Shown: piece by piece, positions 25,880 to 36,723 of the stretch
How positions within the stretch are numbered: the stretch's first letter is position 1
Layout: each line of letters opens with the position of its first letter
Assembly (NCBI RefSeq): GCF_003314975.1
Contig: NZ_QNRF01000006.1
Location: 1 to 64,000 of the forward strand
Length of the DNA stretch: 64,000 nt
Source of the DNA: Marinomonas aquiplantarum
GTDB lineage: Bacteria > Pseudomonadota > Gammaproteobacteria > Pseudomonadales > Marinomonadaceae
Direction of reading: 5' to 3'
Notes under the pieces: generated by a model
What the model was told of the DNA's origin: nothing
What the model saw: the letters and a program-made list of their open reading frames with translations, nothing else
The model's database searches: none
Program-made: the position numbers and the translations under genes

Positions 25880-27523
25880 ATGCTGTATACTTCCGCTTTT
25901 ACCTCTTTGAAGCGTATTTCAAATATGACACTCAAGTCCTATCTGGCATTAATCACGGTAACCACAATCACGCTCATCATTGTCGCCGCCACCTTAGTGT
26001 TTGGTTACGTGCTGCGCAGTGCTTATCTCGATAACATTAGTCAAAGAGGGTTAGAACTAGCTCGCGTGATGGCTCATGACGATAAGGTCATCGAAGCCTT
26101 ACACATCAGCAATCAAGGCCAAGTCATTTCACTAGAAAGTTACATCGAGAGTAAACGACAACAAACCGACGCTTCCTTTATTGTGGTGGTGAATAAGGCC
26201 GCGCTGCGTTTGAGCCACCCCATTCCTGAACGCGTTGGTCAGCCCTTTATTGGCGATGATATTTACCCCGCTTTGCAACAGGGCAAGAGCTACACCAATG
26301 TGGCCAAAGGCTCCTTGGGCGAAGCCATTCGAAACTTTACGCCGGTGATAAAGAATCATCAGATCATTGGTGCGGTGAGCGTTGGTTATCTTTCAAAAAC
26401 CACTAGCGAACTCATCTACCAACACCTAAAAGAAGCCGCGTGGTTAGTGGTGTTTCTTTATGTATTAGGTGTCGTCATCGCCATCATTTTCATTGCGAAA
26501 TTAAAGCGGACCTTTTTATCATTAGAACCAGAAGAAATCGTTCAAAAATTTAAAGAACAAGAACTGATTCTCGACAGCATTCGAGATGGCATCATTGCCG
26601 TAGACCATGAGCAAAATGTGACCGCCATCAATAGTACCGCCATAGAATGGCTAACCATGAAAGTGATGAACGCCAATGACGTCATTAACAAACCACTCAA
26701 TGAGCAATCGCAAAGCTTGTCGCACTTTGTATTAGAAGCCCAAGGTCAAATTACACAAAGACGTTTCAGTTTAGGCAAACTCGCCTTTATCGCCACCCTC
26801 TACCCTTTGCTGAGTAAGAAAGGGCATTTTGGCTATGTGATTGTGTTTTATCCAGACCACGATGAGAAGTCCCTCGAACAAGAATTGACCAGCACTCAGA
26901 ACTATGCTGATTTATTGAGAGCCAAAACTCATGAATACGCCAACCGTTTGAATGTATTGTCTGGCATGCTACAAGCGGAACGCTACGATGACGCCATTAA
27001 CTACTTACAACAAGAAAGCGACGGCGACCAAGCGATGTTAAGACAGATCATCAAAACCATCGAGAACAGTGCGGTGGCAGGATTGATCTTCGCGAAGCAT
27101 AACAAGGCCAAAGACTTACACCTCGAATTGGTCATCGACAGTGATTGCCAATTGGCACAATATTCGCCTCAGACAAACGAAGCTTTAGTCACATTAGTCG
27201 GCAATTTATTGGACAATGCTTTTCTGGCGGCCTGGCATTATCGACAGCACAGATCACCCAGAGTCAAACTCTATATTAGTGATCGTAATGCTCACATCAT
27301 GCTAGAGGTTGAAGACTCAGGTGCAGGTGTCGAAGCCGAGTTGGAAAACCGAATATTAGACTTTGGCGTAAGCAGCAAGCACAATACAGAACAGAATGGC
27401 ATTGGCTTATATTTAGTTAAGAAAATCGTCGACCAATACCAAGGTAGTTTGGATTGGGAACGCAGCGAAGAAGACACGACAGTCTTTAGTATTTATTTGG
27501 ACAAACAGGCGTTAAAAAGATGA
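25880..27523 (+). CDS. CitA/DcuS-family sensor histidine kinase
   Basis: A 547-residue membrane kinase. A first membrane segment (about 20-45) and a second (about 186-206) flank a periplasmic sensor region that includes the RNFTPVIKNHQIIGAVSVGYL strand seen in citrate/C4-dicarboxylate PASp domains. A cytoplasmic PAS domain (about 228-330) precedes the HPK5-type box with His351 (THEYANRL). The ATPase core has LLDNAFLAA, DSGAGVE and GIGLYLV. It presumably senses the hydroxycarboxylate carried by the upstream symporter. The start is uncertain: Met16 (position 25925) is an alternative, and neither has a clear Shine-Dalgarno sequence. Its 3' end overlaps the regulator gene by 4 nt. Confidence 0.88.
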   Translation: MLYTSAFTSLKRISNMTLKSYLALITVTTITLIIVAATLVFGYVLRSAYLDNISQRGLELARVMAHDDKVIEALHISNQGQVISLESYIESKRQQTDASFIVVVNKAALRLSHPIPERVGQPFIGDDIYPALQQGKSYTNVAKGSLGEAIRNFTPVIKNHQIIGAVSVGYLSKTTSELIYQHLKEAAWLVVFLYVLGVVIAIIFIAKLKRTFLSLEPEEIVQKFKEQELILDSIRDGIIAVDHEQNVTAINSTAIEWLTMKVMNANDVINKPLNEQSQSLSHFVLEAQGQITQRRFSLGKLAFIATLYPLLSKKGHFGYVIVFYPDHDEKSLEQELTSTQNYADLLRAKTHEYANRLNVLSGMLQAERYDDAINYLQQESDGDQAMLRQIIKTIENSAVAGLIFAKHNKAKDLHLELVIDSDCQLAQYSPQTNEALVTLVGNLLDNAFLAAWHYRQHRSPRVKLYISDRNAHIMLEVEDSGAGVEAELENRILDFGVSSKHNTEQNGIGLYLVKKIVDQYQGSLDWERSEEDTTVFSIYLDKQALKR

Positions 27524-28206
27524 CTAGCATCCCTGTAATGATAGTAGAAGATGACCTACGTGCTAGCTATGTTCTAGAAAACACCATCAACCAGCACACA
27601 GCATTCAGTGTGGTTGCCGCCTGCGAAAACCTCGCAGAAGCCGAATTAAAAGCCAATGCTTTTGAACCTGAATTGATCATGGTCGACATTAGCTTGCCAG
27701 ACGGTAATGGCTTACAACTGGTACAGCGCCTCAAGTCTCGACACCCTCATGCAAGCTTCATCATGACCACGGCGGAACGTGAAACCAAAACCATTGAACA
27801 AGCCATTCAGCTCGGCGTTATGGACTATCTGGTAAAACCCATTCGTATGTCGCGTGTTCAACAGGCCTTAAACGATTATCTCGATTTCAAACAGCGCCTC
27901 ACGAAACAAGAAAAAATCGACCAACAAGATATTGATGCTTTGTTTCGTAAACAATCTATGACTGACAATCGTCATCGAAAGACCCCAAAAGGCATTGATG
28001 AAAATACATTAGAAACGCTGACCGAGCACTTAAAACACATGGATAATACGCCTTTCACAGCCGATGATATTGGTGAAGCGGTCAGTCTAAGTCGCATCAC
28101 AGCTCGTCGTTATTTGGAATATCTAGAAGCCGAAGGTCAGGTCACCATGACCCTTGACTACAAAACAGGTGGGCGTCCCAAGCAGCGTTACAGTAAAGTT
28201 ATTTAG
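27520..28206 (+). CDS. CitB/DcuR-family response regulator
   Basis: The 228-residue regulator has a receiver domain with acidic pocket Glu10-Asp11-Asp12, phosphoacceptor Asp56 (MVDISLPDG) and Lys in LVKPI. A C-terminal helix-turn-helix follows (ADDIGEAVSLSRITARRYLEYLE), typical of CitB/DcuR/MalR. It is coupled by an ATGA overlap to the sensor kinase gene. Its expected target is the promoter of the 2HCT transporter directly upstream. Confidence 0.9.
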   Translation: MTSIPVMIVEDDLRASYVLENTINQHTAFSVVAACENLAEAELKANAFEPELIMVDISLPDGNGLQLVQRLKSRHPHASFIMTTAERETKTIEQAIQLGVMDYLVKPIRMSRVQQALNDYLDFKQRLTKQEKIDQQDIDALFRKQSMTDNRHRKTPKGIDENTLETLTEHLKHMDNTPFTADDIGEAVSLSRITARRYLEYLEAEGQVTMTLDYKTGGRPKQRYSKVI

Positions 28207-28358
28207 TCCGTCCTCTAACCTGCCCTATCTTGGTCATCCTTAACGCGCAAATCCACTAAAACCATCTAATATGTAATAGTAGCTCAGGCCGTTTAGGCTT
28301 GAGTCATGCTAAACACACCAACAAGAACTAACTGGCAGACATTAAATAGGAGAACACT

Positions 28359-28712
28359 ATGTCTTACGTTGATGGATTTGTTGCCGCTGTACCGACTGCA
28401 TCAAAAGAAGAATATCTAGCGCATGCCATGATGTCGGCCAACATTTTTAAAGATTATGGTGCACTAAAACTGGTTGAAAATTGGGGGGATGAAATTCCAG
28501 AAGGTGAAGTCACCTCGTTTACCTCTGCGGTAAAAGCCAAGGAGGATGAAACCATTGTCTTTTCTTGGGTTGTTTGGCCTTCAAAAGAAGTAAGAGACGC
28601 AGGGTGGGAAGCCATGATGGAAGACCCTAGAATGTCACCCGAAGCCAATCCAATGCCATTTGATGGAAAGCGACTCATTTATGGCGGCTTTAATACTATT
28701 TTGGACGTCTGA
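28359..28712 (+). CDS. DUF1428 domain protein (YbaA-like)
   Basis: A 117-residue small protein of the DUF1428 family, with a ferredoxin-like alpha/beta dimeric barrel. It starts MSYVDGFVAAVPTASKEEYL and contains VVWPSKEVRDAGWEAMMEDPRM and PFDGKRLIYGGF, which are diagnostic. No function is known. TAGGAGAAC precedes the ATG. Monocistronic. Confidence 0.85.
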   Translation: MSYVDGFVAAVPTASKEEYLAHAMMSANIFKDYGALKLVENWGDEIPEGEVTSFTSAVKAKEDETIVFSWVVWPSKEVRDAGWEAMMEDPRMSPEANPMPFDGKRLIYGGFNTILDV

Positions 28713-28776
28713 TGGTTGGCACTGACAGCCCCTAACAAGCTTGGCTTTATAGGTTGGCTTGATTAAGATAACAGGC

Positions 28777-29214
28777 ATGATGAAACTCTTGCCTAGCCTT
28801 CACCCTCTTATCATGCGATGCAAAGCGCTGTTTAAACCGCTCTTTAAATCGAAAAGCCACCCCATTAAAGTCATTTTTATTGGTATAGACTATCGGTGCT
28901 TCTCACTGTCGAAGGCCTTACTGGATAACAACCATCATCATTCGAAGGCCATTGAAATTACCGCCTTCATTGATGATGAGCCGTGGAACAATCGTACTCA
29001 AGTTCATCAAGTAACCGTTTATTCTCCCAGTGAGATCGCCGCACTGGTTGTCAAACATCAAGTCGATTTGATCATTCAAATCGAAGGTGAATCACTACTC
29101 ATTGCCGATAATATATGGCAAGGTATCCATAAAACTGGCGTCGACGTCTTGACCTTATCCTTGGATCAAGACCTTGCTCAACAGCAAGACCTCATTTATC
29201 AGACAAGACATTAA
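28777..29214 (+). CDS. Hypothetical protein with a CapD-N-terminal-like Rossmann domain
   Basis: A 145-residue protein of uncertain function. After a basic amphipathic start, the segment KVIFIGIDYRCFSLSKALL, EITAFIDDEPWNN and VTVYSPSEIAALVVKHQVDLIIQI follow the strand order of the nucleotide-binding-like domain at the N-terminus of CapD/FlaA1 sugar dehydratases. The catalytic part is lacking, and the Gly-rich loop is degenerate (IGIDYRC). I start at ATG 28777 instead of the upstream TTG. It is convergent with a lipoprotein gene. It could be a free-standing sensory domain or a remnant. Confidence 0.5.
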   Translation: MMKLLPSLHPLIMRCKALFKPLFKSKSHPIKVIFIGIDYRCFSLSKALLDNNHHHSKAIEITAFIDDEPWNNRTQVHQVTVYSPSEIAALVVKHQVDLIIQIEGESLLIADNIWQGIHKTGVDVLTLSLDQDLAQQQDLIYQTRH

Positions 29215-29254
29215 AATTCGCGTCTAAAACATGCCTTGCTGTTGGCTTAACCAC

Positions 29255-29830
29255 TTATGGAGTCAACAAGGCTAACTGCTCTGACGGCATCGACATCGCC
29301 AATTGTAAGGATTGCTTTGAGGTCATAGAGACGGCGTCCCACTGCTTAGTATAAGCCTGCTCTGGCAATGTAATGTCGTCTCGTTGCGCCAGTAGCTCAC
29401 GCACTTGAGCCGGATCAACTGCTTTATCACCCTGCTTTAATTGATTCAATTCGTCTTGGCTAAGACTGGCGGTTTTACCACCTGGAAGGTAAATCGAGCC
29501 GGTAACAAAATCCACACCAAATGCCACCACACCAGGTACTAAAAATAGAATCAAGCCAACAGCATTAAGTGCTACCACGCCCGGATCAATTGCCCCATGA
29601 GTTTGGCCACGTCGTTCAGGATAGATAATGGTACCGCAGGCAGCCAATTGAGAAGCCACTAACAGGGATATTATGCCTTTGCTAAACAAAGCCTTGGTGT
29701 GACGCCCCTGTGAAAATAACCTGTTCGCCACAACGACAGATTCAGATTCATTCATTCTCAAGCACTGGGAGTTGCCTTTGTTCTGTGTTTCTATTGTGGT
29801 GGCGTTACTTTTGGACTTTTCAAACAACAT
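29255..29830 (-). CDS. Putative lipoprotein, unknown function
   Basis: The 191-residue frame contains a lipoprotein signal at about residues 48-65: hydrophobic SKGIISLLVASQLAACG with Cys65 as the lipidation site. Next is PERRGQTHGAIDPGVVALNAVGLILF, then a second hydrophobic stretch LVPGVVAFGVDF, a pattern I associate with small conserved gammaproteobacterial lipoproteins. About 47 residues precede the signal, which is odd. AAGGTGAG favours the annotated start, while Met26 is an alternative with poor Shine-Dalgarno support. Function unknown. Confidence 0.55.
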   Translation of the reverse strand: MLFEKSKSNATTIETQNKGNSQCLRMNESESVVVANRLFSQGRHTKALFSKGIISLLVASQLAACGTIIYPERRGQTHGAIDPGVVALNAVGLILFLVPGVVAFGVDFVTGSIYLPGGKTASLSQDELNQLKQGDKAVDPAQVRELLAQRDDITLPEQAYTKQWDAVSMTSKQSLQLAMSMPSEQLALLTP

Positions 29831-29947
29831 AGTATTCTCACCTTTTAATCAAGTTCGAATACTCTAGCTTATACTCAGAAGCCCCAGCAAACCTTAGCAA
29901 ATTTGTTTCACAATCCTTTCGTTCTGTAAGTCTTCATTTACTCAATA

Positions 29948-31162
29948 TCACAAGTTGGTCATCTGATCGTCCAGTTTATTGACTATGTATTGGCCAATTG
30001 GAAAAGCACTGGTGGCCGCAGGAGAAGGCGCATTACAGACATGCAAAGTACGCTCACTGTTGGCAAACAGGAAGTCATGCACTAATGAGCCGTCTTTCAT
30101 GACCGCTTGTGCACGAATTCCAGCCGGATATGGCTGTAAATCCTCCAATTCAACAAGGTCACAGTATTTGCGTACCTGTTGTAAATAACCGGCTTTAAAC
30201 CAGGAGTTTTTGGTTTCAATTAATCCGGTTTTCCAATAGGTTTTCAGTAGTCGCCAGAAACCAGCAAAGGTCACCATCTCAGCCACATCTTTAATACTGA
30301 AGTTAATACGACCATACCCTTCCCGCTTCCAACCTTGTACGGCATTCGGCCCAACCGTCACTGAACCGTCTATCATGCGTGTCAAATGGACACCAAGGAA
30401 AGGCAAATCAGGATCCGGAATGGGGTAAATAAGATGTTTAACAATGTCATTGTGCTGTGCCGGTAATTGGTAATACTCGCCACGGAATGGGATGATTTGA
30501 AAGTCTGTTGGGATCTTCAGCATCTTGGTCAATCGATCGGCCATTAGGCCACCACAACTGACCAAAAATCCGGCTTGAACTTGGCCTCTCTTTAACTTGA
30601 TATCGACATGATCTGTGTGCTCTTTTAAGTTCACTACTTCACTTTCCAACATCAAAACACCACCTGCGTGCTCAAAGAGCTCCGCTATTTTTTGGCAGAT
30701 TTGCTGGTAATTCACTATGCCTGTGGAAGCAACATAGATAGCCGCAACCCCCTTCACATTCGGCTCACGACGATTTAATTCTGCCTGATCAAGTAATTCA
30801 ACTTTTAGGCCATTCTCGCGACAACGCTTATACAGCGCCTGCATTCGCTCGTATTCCACCTCATTCGTGGCGACCAGCAATTTACCGCACTCTTCAAACT
30901 CAATATTGTGCTCACGACAAAAGGCCTTGGTGTCTTTTGCGCCTCGATAGCAAAACTCCGCCTTGAGCGAACCGGGTGCATAGTAGACGCCGGCATGAAT
31001 CACACCTGAGTTGTGACCCGTTTGATGCAAACCGACTTGTGCTTCTTTCTCTATCAACAGAATTCGGTATTTAGGATAACGCTTTTGCAACTGCCAAGCG
31101 GTCGATAACCCCACTATACCAGCACCGATAACAGCAATATCGTAAATAGACTCTTGTGACAT
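29948..31162 (-). CDS. lhgO: L-2-hydroxyglutarate oxidase/dehydrogenase
   Basis: The 404-residue FAD protein of the DAO family oxidises L-2-hydroxyglutarate to 2-oxoglutarate and sends electrons to the quinone pool. The FAD motif VIGAGIVGLSTA is at residues 10-21. Diagnostic LhgO/YgaF stretches are QTGHNSGVIHAGVYYAPGSLKA, PFRGEYY and FLGVHLTRMIDGSVTVGPNA. GGAAGAG precedes the ATG. It follows the small CWC protein gene by 22 bp and is probably cotranscribed with it. The csiD and gabDTP genes of the E. coli operon are not in this window. Confidence 0.92.
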   Translation of the reverse strand: MSQESIYDIAVIGAGIVGLSTAWQLQKRYPKYRILLIEKEAQVGLHQTGHNSGVIHAGVYYAPGSLKAEFCYRGAKDTKAFCREHNIEFEECGKLLVATNEVEYERMQALYKRCRENGLKVELLDQAELNRREPNVKGVAAIYVASTGIVNYQQICQKIAELFEHAGGVLMLESEVVNLKEHTDHVDIKLKRGQVQAGFLVSCGGLMADRLTKMLKIPTDFQIIPFRGEYYQLPAQHNDIVKHLIYPIPDPDLPFLGVHLTRMIDGSVTVGPNAVQGWKREGYGRINFSIKDVAEMVTFAGFWRLLKTYWKTGLIETKNSWFKAGYLQQVRKYCDLVELEDLQPYPAGIRAQAVMKDGSLVHDFLFANSERTLHVCNAPSPAATSAFPIGQYIVNKLDDQMTNL

Positions 31163-31184
31163 ATTCTACTCTTCCTTTGTTTTG

Positions 31185-31421
31185 TTATTTTGTATTGGAG
31201 TCAGACCCTGTCCCTGCCATACTGTCATAACGCTTTCGAAATGCAACTGGCTGCTGCTGATAGGCTTGCACACAGGCTTTACAGATACAGGCAACACCTT
31301 GCGCTTCAACGGGTAATAATGCCAGCATTTTTTCTGGAATGGATTCAGAAAAGCACCAACAAGATGCAGACTGAGTAACACCACAATTCGCTTCACCTTG
31401 ACAAAATGGACACGCTGACAT
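31185..31421 (-). CDS. Cysteine-rich CWC family protein
   Basis: A 78-residue protein with six or seven Cys residues. CPFCQGEANCGVTQSASCWCF matches the CWC family pattern (Cys-x2-Cys, Asn-Cys, Cys-Trp-Cys), and CICKACV follows. It is probably a small zinc or iron-sulfur binding protein of unknown function. I start at MSACPF because GGGGA lies at good spacing; the longer frame would begin inside the sucCD terminator. It lies directly upstream of lhgO. Confidence 0.75.
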   Translation of the reverse strand: MSACPFCQGEANCGVTQSASCWCFSESIPEKMLALLPVEAQGVACICKACVQAYQQQPVAFRKRYDSMAGTGSDSNTK

Positions 31422-31432
31422 GCTCTTTTCCC

Positions 31433-31466
31433 CAAAAAAAATCCCCGCCAATTGGCAGGGATTTTA
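31433..31466 (-). terminator. Intrinsic terminator of the sucCD end
   Basis: Read on the minus strand, ATCCCTGCC and GGCGGGGAT form a 9-bp stem (one G-U) with an AATT loop, followed by TTTTTTTT. It lies 38 bp past the sucD stop. Its U tract runs into the GGGGA ribosome-binding sequence of the next gene. Confidence 0.85.
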
Positions 31467-31503
31467 TCATCAAAGATGACTTAGCAGTCACTTAAACAAG
31501 TGC

Positions 31504-32376
31504 TTACCAGCCAGTGATTTCTTTCAATGCAGTACCGATATCAGCTAGAGAGCGAACGGTTTTAACACCAGCGTCTTGTAGCGCTGCGAATTTCTCGTCA
31601 GCAGTACCTTTACCACCAGAAATAATCGCACCAGCGTGACCCATACGCTTACCAGCAGGCGCAGTAACACCAGCAATGTAAGACACAACAGGCTTAGTCA
31701 CGTTTGCTTTAATGTAAGCAGCCGCTTCTTCTTCCGCTGTACCACCGATTTCACCGATCATAACGATGGCTTCGGTTTGTGGATCGTTCTGGAACATTTC
31801 TAGAACGTCGATGAAGTTAGTACCTGGGATTGGATCACCACCGATACCAACACAAGTAGATTGACCGTAACCAGCGTCAGTCGTTTGCTTAACCGCTTCG
31901 TAAGTCAAAGTACCAGAACGAGATACGATACCTACTTTACCTGGCAAGTGGATGTGACCTGGCATGATACCAATCTTACATTCACCTGGTGTGATTACAC
32001 CTGGGCAGTTAGGTCCGATTAGGCGAACACCTAGCTCGTCACATTTCACTTTACAATCAAGCATATCCAGTGTTGGTACACCTTCAGTGATACAAACGAT
32101 TAGCTTGATGCCAGCGTTAGCGGCTTCTAGGATAGAGTCTTTAACGAAAGGCGCTGGAACGTAGATAACAGATGCTTCTGCACCAGTTTCTTCAACCGCT
32201 TCTTTCACTGTGTTGAACACAGGAAGACCTAGGTGAGTTTGACCACCTTTACCAGGTGTTACACCACCAACCATTTTCGTTCCGTAAGCAATCGCTTGCT
32301 CAGAGTGGAACGTACCTTGACCGCCAGTGAAACCCTGACAGATGACTTTCGTATCTTTGTTAATTAAGACAGACAT
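31504..32376 (-). CDS. sucD: Succinyl-CoA synthetase subunit alpha
   Basis: The 290-residue subunit carries the CoA-binding Rossmann domain ([16 protein letters not shown]) and the catalytic phospho-His near [18 protein letters not shown] (His about 247). It works with SucC to convert succinyl-CoA to succinate with nucleotide triphosphate formation in the TCA cycle. It lies 2 bp after sucC and is the last gene of the TCA block; a strong terminator follows. Confidence 0.98.
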   Translation of the reverse strand: MSVLINKDTKVICQGFTGGQGTFHSEQAIAYGTKMVGGVTPGKGGQTHLGLPVFNTVKEAVEETGAEASVIYVPAPFVKDSILEAANAGIKLIVCITEGVPTLDMLDCKVKCDELGVRLIGPNCPGVITPGECKIGIMPGHIHLPGKVGIVSRSGTLTYEAVKQTTDAGYGQSTCVGIGGDPIPGTNFIDVLEMFQNDPQTEAIVMIGEIGGTAEEEAAAYIKANVTKPVVSYIAGVTAPAGKRMGHAGAIISGGKGTADEKFAALQDAGVKTVRSLADIGTALKEITGW

Positions 32377-32378
32377 TA

Positions 32379-33545
32379 TTATTTGCCCTCCGCAGCTTTA
32401 ACAACTTGTTCCGCTGCGTCTTTAAGACTGGATGCAGCAATGATGTCTAGACCAGAGTTAGCTAGAACTTCACGGCCTTTCTCTGCGTTAGTACCTTCCA
32501 AACGTACAACAACAGGTACGTTTACACCAACTTGCTCAACCGCACCAATGATACCTTCTGCGATCATGTCGCAACGAACGATACCACCGAAGATGTTAAC
32601 CAATACGGCTTTAACATTGCTGTCAGAAAGGATGATTTTGAATGCTTCAGCAACACGTTCTTTTGTTGCACCACCACCTACGTCTAGGAAGTTAGCTGGC
32701 TTGCCGCCGTGTAGGTTAACGATGTCCATTGTACCCATTGCTAGGCCAGCACCGTTTACCATGCAACCTACGTTACCATCTAGAGCAACATAGTTAAGCT
32801 CCCACTGAGCAGCATGTGCTTCACGCTCATCTTCTTGAGATGGATCGTGGAACTCTTGCATTTTCTTCTGACGGTAAACAGCGTTGCTGTCGATGTTGAT
32901 CTTACCGTCTAGACAGTGAAGGTTACCTTCGTCTGTGATAACAAGAGGGTTGATTTCTAGTAGTGCGAAATCGCAGTCATGGAACATTTGAGACAAACCA
33001 AGGAAGATCTTAGTGAACTGCTTGATTTGAGTTGGGTTAAGACCCATTTTAAATGCCATTTCACGAGCTTGGTATGGCTGAGCGCCAACTAGCGGATCAA
33101 TGATCGCTTTGTGAATCAACTCTGGCGTTTCTTCCGCTACTTTCTCGATTTCAACACCACCTTCAGTAGAGGCCATGAAAACGACTTTACGAGTAGAACG
33201 GTCAACAACCGCACCTAGGTACAATTCGTTAGCAATGTCAGTGCAAGATTCTACAAGGATCTTAGCAACAGGCTGACCATTTGCATCTGTTTGGTAAGTC
33301 ACTAGGTTTTTGCCTAACCAATTTGCTGCAAAGGCTTTAACTTCGTCATAAGAATCAACAAGTTTCACACCGCCCGCTTTACCACGGCCACCTGCGTGTA
33401 CTTGAGCTTTAACAACCCACTTGTCACCACCAATTTTTTTCGCAGCTTCGACCGCCTCTTCTGGCGTATCTACTGCGTACCCTGTCGATACTGGCAGGCC
33501 GTATTCAGCAAAAAGCTGTTTAGCCTGATATTCATGTAGGTTCAT
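32379..33545 (-). CDS. sucC: Succinyl-CoA synthetase subunit beta
   Basis: The 388-residue ATP-grasp subunit begins [19 protein letters not shown]. It contains [16 protein letters not shown] for nucleotide binding and [12 protein letters not shown] near the subunit interface. Length is as in E. coli SucC. It lies 91 bp downstream of lpd, with a hairpin in the gap that may attenuate transcription, and 2 bp upstream of sucD. Confidence 0.98.
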   Translation of the reverse strand: MNLHEYQAKQLFAEYGLPVSTGYAVDTPEEAVEAAKKIGGDKWVVKAQVHAGGRGKAGGVKLVDSYDEVKAFAANWLGKNLVTYQTDANGQPVAKILVESCTDIANELYLGAVVDRSTRKVVFMASTEGGVEIEKVAEETPELIHKAIIDPLVGAQPYQAREMAFKMGLNPTQIKQFTKIFLGLSQMFHDCDFALLEINPLVITDEGNLHCLDGKINIDSNAVYRQKKMQEFHDPSQEDEREAHAAQWELNYVALDGNVGCMVNGAGLAMGTMDIVNLHGGKPANFLDVGGGATKERVAEAFKIILSDSNVKAVLVNIFGGIVRCDMIAEGIIGAVEQVGVNVPVVVRLEGTNAEKGREVLANSGLDIIAASSLKDAAEQVVKAAEGK

Positions 33546-33601
33546 TTGATTCTTCCGCTCATCTGAATGATTGACATAAATTCTGCCGGTTAAGACAGAA
33601 A

Positions 33602-33624
33602 TTGCCGGCTGGAAAAGCCGGCAA
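33602..33624 (-). terminator. Hairpin between lpd and sucC
   Basis: TTGCCGGCT and AGCCGGCAA form a perfect 9-bp stem, followed on the minus strand by TTTCTG. The short, interrupted U run suggests partial termination or an mRNA end-protection signal between lpd and sucCD. Confidence 0.6.
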
Positions 33625-33636
33625 ATCTAATTTTTA

Positions 33637-35091
<1,455 letters not shown>

Positions 35092-35100
35092 TCAGTCAAG

Positions 35101-35130
35101 CTGAGCGACTCGATACAAAGAGTCGCTCAG
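35101..35130. repeat. Intercistronic hairpin between sucB and lpd
   Basis: CTGAGCGACTC and GAGTCGCTCAG pair perfectly over 11 bp around an 8-base loop. No U tract follows in the transcribed direction, so it is more likely an RNA-stability or processing element than a terminator. Confidence 0.65.
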
Positions 35131-35180
35131 TATTCAATTCATACCACTAGATGCGTATGAATCCTTAGATTTCAAGTACC

Positions 35181-36692
35181 TTAAATTTCAAGCAATAGAC
35201 GCGCTGGATCTTCTAGCAACTCTTTAATAGTTACCAAGAATTGAACCGCTTCTTTGCCGTCGATCATACGGTGGTCATAAGACAGAGCCAAGTACATCAT
35301 TGGCTGGATCACAACTTGACCATTTACCGCCATTGGGCGCTCTTGGATTTTGTGCATACCCAAGATAGCTGTTTGTGGTGGGTTAATGATTGGCGTAGAC
35401 ATCAAGGAACCGAAAGTACCACCGTTCGTGATAGTGAAGGTACCACCTTGCATGTCATCCATACCCAATTTGCCTTCGCGACCGCGAATCGCAAAATCCA
35501 TGATAGAAGATTCGACGTCAGCAAGACCCATGGCTTCTGTGTTACGCAATACAGGCACCATCAAACCACGGTCAGTAGAAACTGCGACACCGATGTCTTG
35601 GTAACCATGGTAAACCATGTCGTTACCGTCAATAGACGCGTTTACAGCAGGGAAACGTTTTAGCGCTTCTGTCGCCGCTTTCACGAAGAAAGACATAAAG
35701 CCTAATTTCGTGCCGTTATGAACCTTCATGAATTCGTCTTTGTATTTCTTACGAATTTCCATCACAGGACCCATGTTAACTTCGTTGTATGTCGTTAACA
35801 TTGCCGCTGTTTGTTGTGCTTCAACCAAACGCTTAGCGATAGTGGCACGTAGACGCGTCATAGGAACGCGTTTTTCAACACGACCATCTGCACCTAATGC
35901 AGGCATAGCCGCAGGCGCTGCTTTTGCTGCAGGCGCTGCTGCAGGCTTAGCTTTCGCCGCTGCTTCAACATCTTCTTTAGTGATGCGACCACCTTTACCA
36001 GTGCCTTTTACCTGAGCCGGAGTTAAACCCGCTTCAGCTAGCGCTTTGCGTGCTGCAGGACCAGCAACACCATCTTCATCACCCGCTTCAGCAGGGGCTG
36101 CTGCAGGCGCAGAGGCTTGTGCTGCAGGGGCAGCAGCTTCACCAGAAGCACCCACTAGGAATGAAGCCAATACTTCATCACTTAGTACAGTATCACCTTC
36201 GTTTTTAGTGATCTCACCGATGACACCATCAGCAGGCGCAACCACTTCAAGAACCACTTTGTCTGTTTCAATATCAACGATGTGCTCATCACGAGAGCAG
36301 GCTTCGCCTGGCTGTTTGTGCCAAGCCGCTACCGTACCATCAGCAACAGACTCAGGGAAGGTTGGTGCTTTGATTTGGACTGTTTCTTTTGCAGAAGAGG
36401 CTGCTGCAGGTGCGGCTGTTTGCTCCGCTGCCACTGGAGCAGATGCGGCTGCACCACCCTCTTCAAATTTTGCTAGGACTTCATCGCTCAGTACGATGTC
36501 GCCTTCGTTCTTCAATACTTCTGCAATCACACCATCTGCTGGCGCAACCACTTCTAGAACCACTTTATCCGTTTCAATGTCGACAATGTGCTCATCACGG
36601 GCACAGGCTTCACCTGGTTTTTTGTACCAAGTCGCAACCGTTCCGTCGGCTACAGATTCTGGAAAAGTAGGTGCTTTAATTTCAATGCTCAT
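35181..36692 (-). CDS. sucB: Dihydrolipoamide succinyltransferase (E2o) with two lipoyl domains
   Basis: Core of the 2-oxoglutarate dehydrogenase complex, transferring succinyl from lipoyl to CoA. The 503 residues contain two tandem lipoyl domains, at 1-78 with lipoyl-Lys43 and 104-180 with Lys145, both in [11 protein letters not shown]. An Ala/Pro linker, the E3-binding domain (207-245) and the catalytic domain (270-503) with His474 and Asp478 (SYDHRMIDG) follow. E. coli SucB has about 405 residues and one lipoyl domain, so this is a duplicated form. The catalytic [15 protein letters not shown] region is normal. The gene lies 31 bp after sucA. Confidence 0.96.
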   Translation of the reverse strand: MSIEIKAPTFPESVADGTVATWYKKPGEACARDEHIVDIETDKVVLEVVAPADGVIAEVLKNEGDIVLSDEVLAKFEEGGAAASAPVAAEQTAAPAAASSAKETVQIKAPTFPESVADGTVAAWHKQPGEACSRDEHIVDIETDKVVLEVVAPADGVIGEITKNEGDTVLSDEVLASFLVGASGEAAAPAAQASAPAAAPAEAGDEDGVAGPAARKALAEAGLTPAQVKGTGKGGRITKEDVEAAAKAKPAAAPAAKAAPAAMPALGADGRVEKRVPMTRLRATIAKRLVEAQQTAAMLTTYNEVNMGPVMEIRKKYKDEFMKVHNGTKLGFMSFFVKAATEALKRFPAVNASIDGNDMVYHGYQDIGVAVSTDRGLMVPVLRNTEAMGLADVESSIMDFAIRGREGKLGMDDMQGGTFTITNGGTFGSLMSTPIINPPQTAILGMHKIQERPMAVNGQVVIQPMMYLALSYDHRMIDGKEAVQFLVTIKELLEDPARLLLEI

Positions 36693-36723
36693 TTTATACC
36701 CTTATCTCTGACAGGCTATGGTA

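Noticed and set aside
28282-28305. CTCAGGCC/GGCTTGAG hairpin after the CitB-like regulator as a terminator
   Set aside because: Short stem with a G-U pair and no T run; too weak to call.
31166-31435. 89-codon minus-strand frame overlapping the CWC protein gene
   Set aside because: Same strand, different frame. The CWC frame has the conserved Cys pattern and a proper ribosome-binding site; this one has neither.
35241-36711. Several long plus-strand frames opposite sucB (up to 221 codons)
   Set aside because: Caused by Ala-rich linker and lipoyl coding sequence read backwards; no family match.
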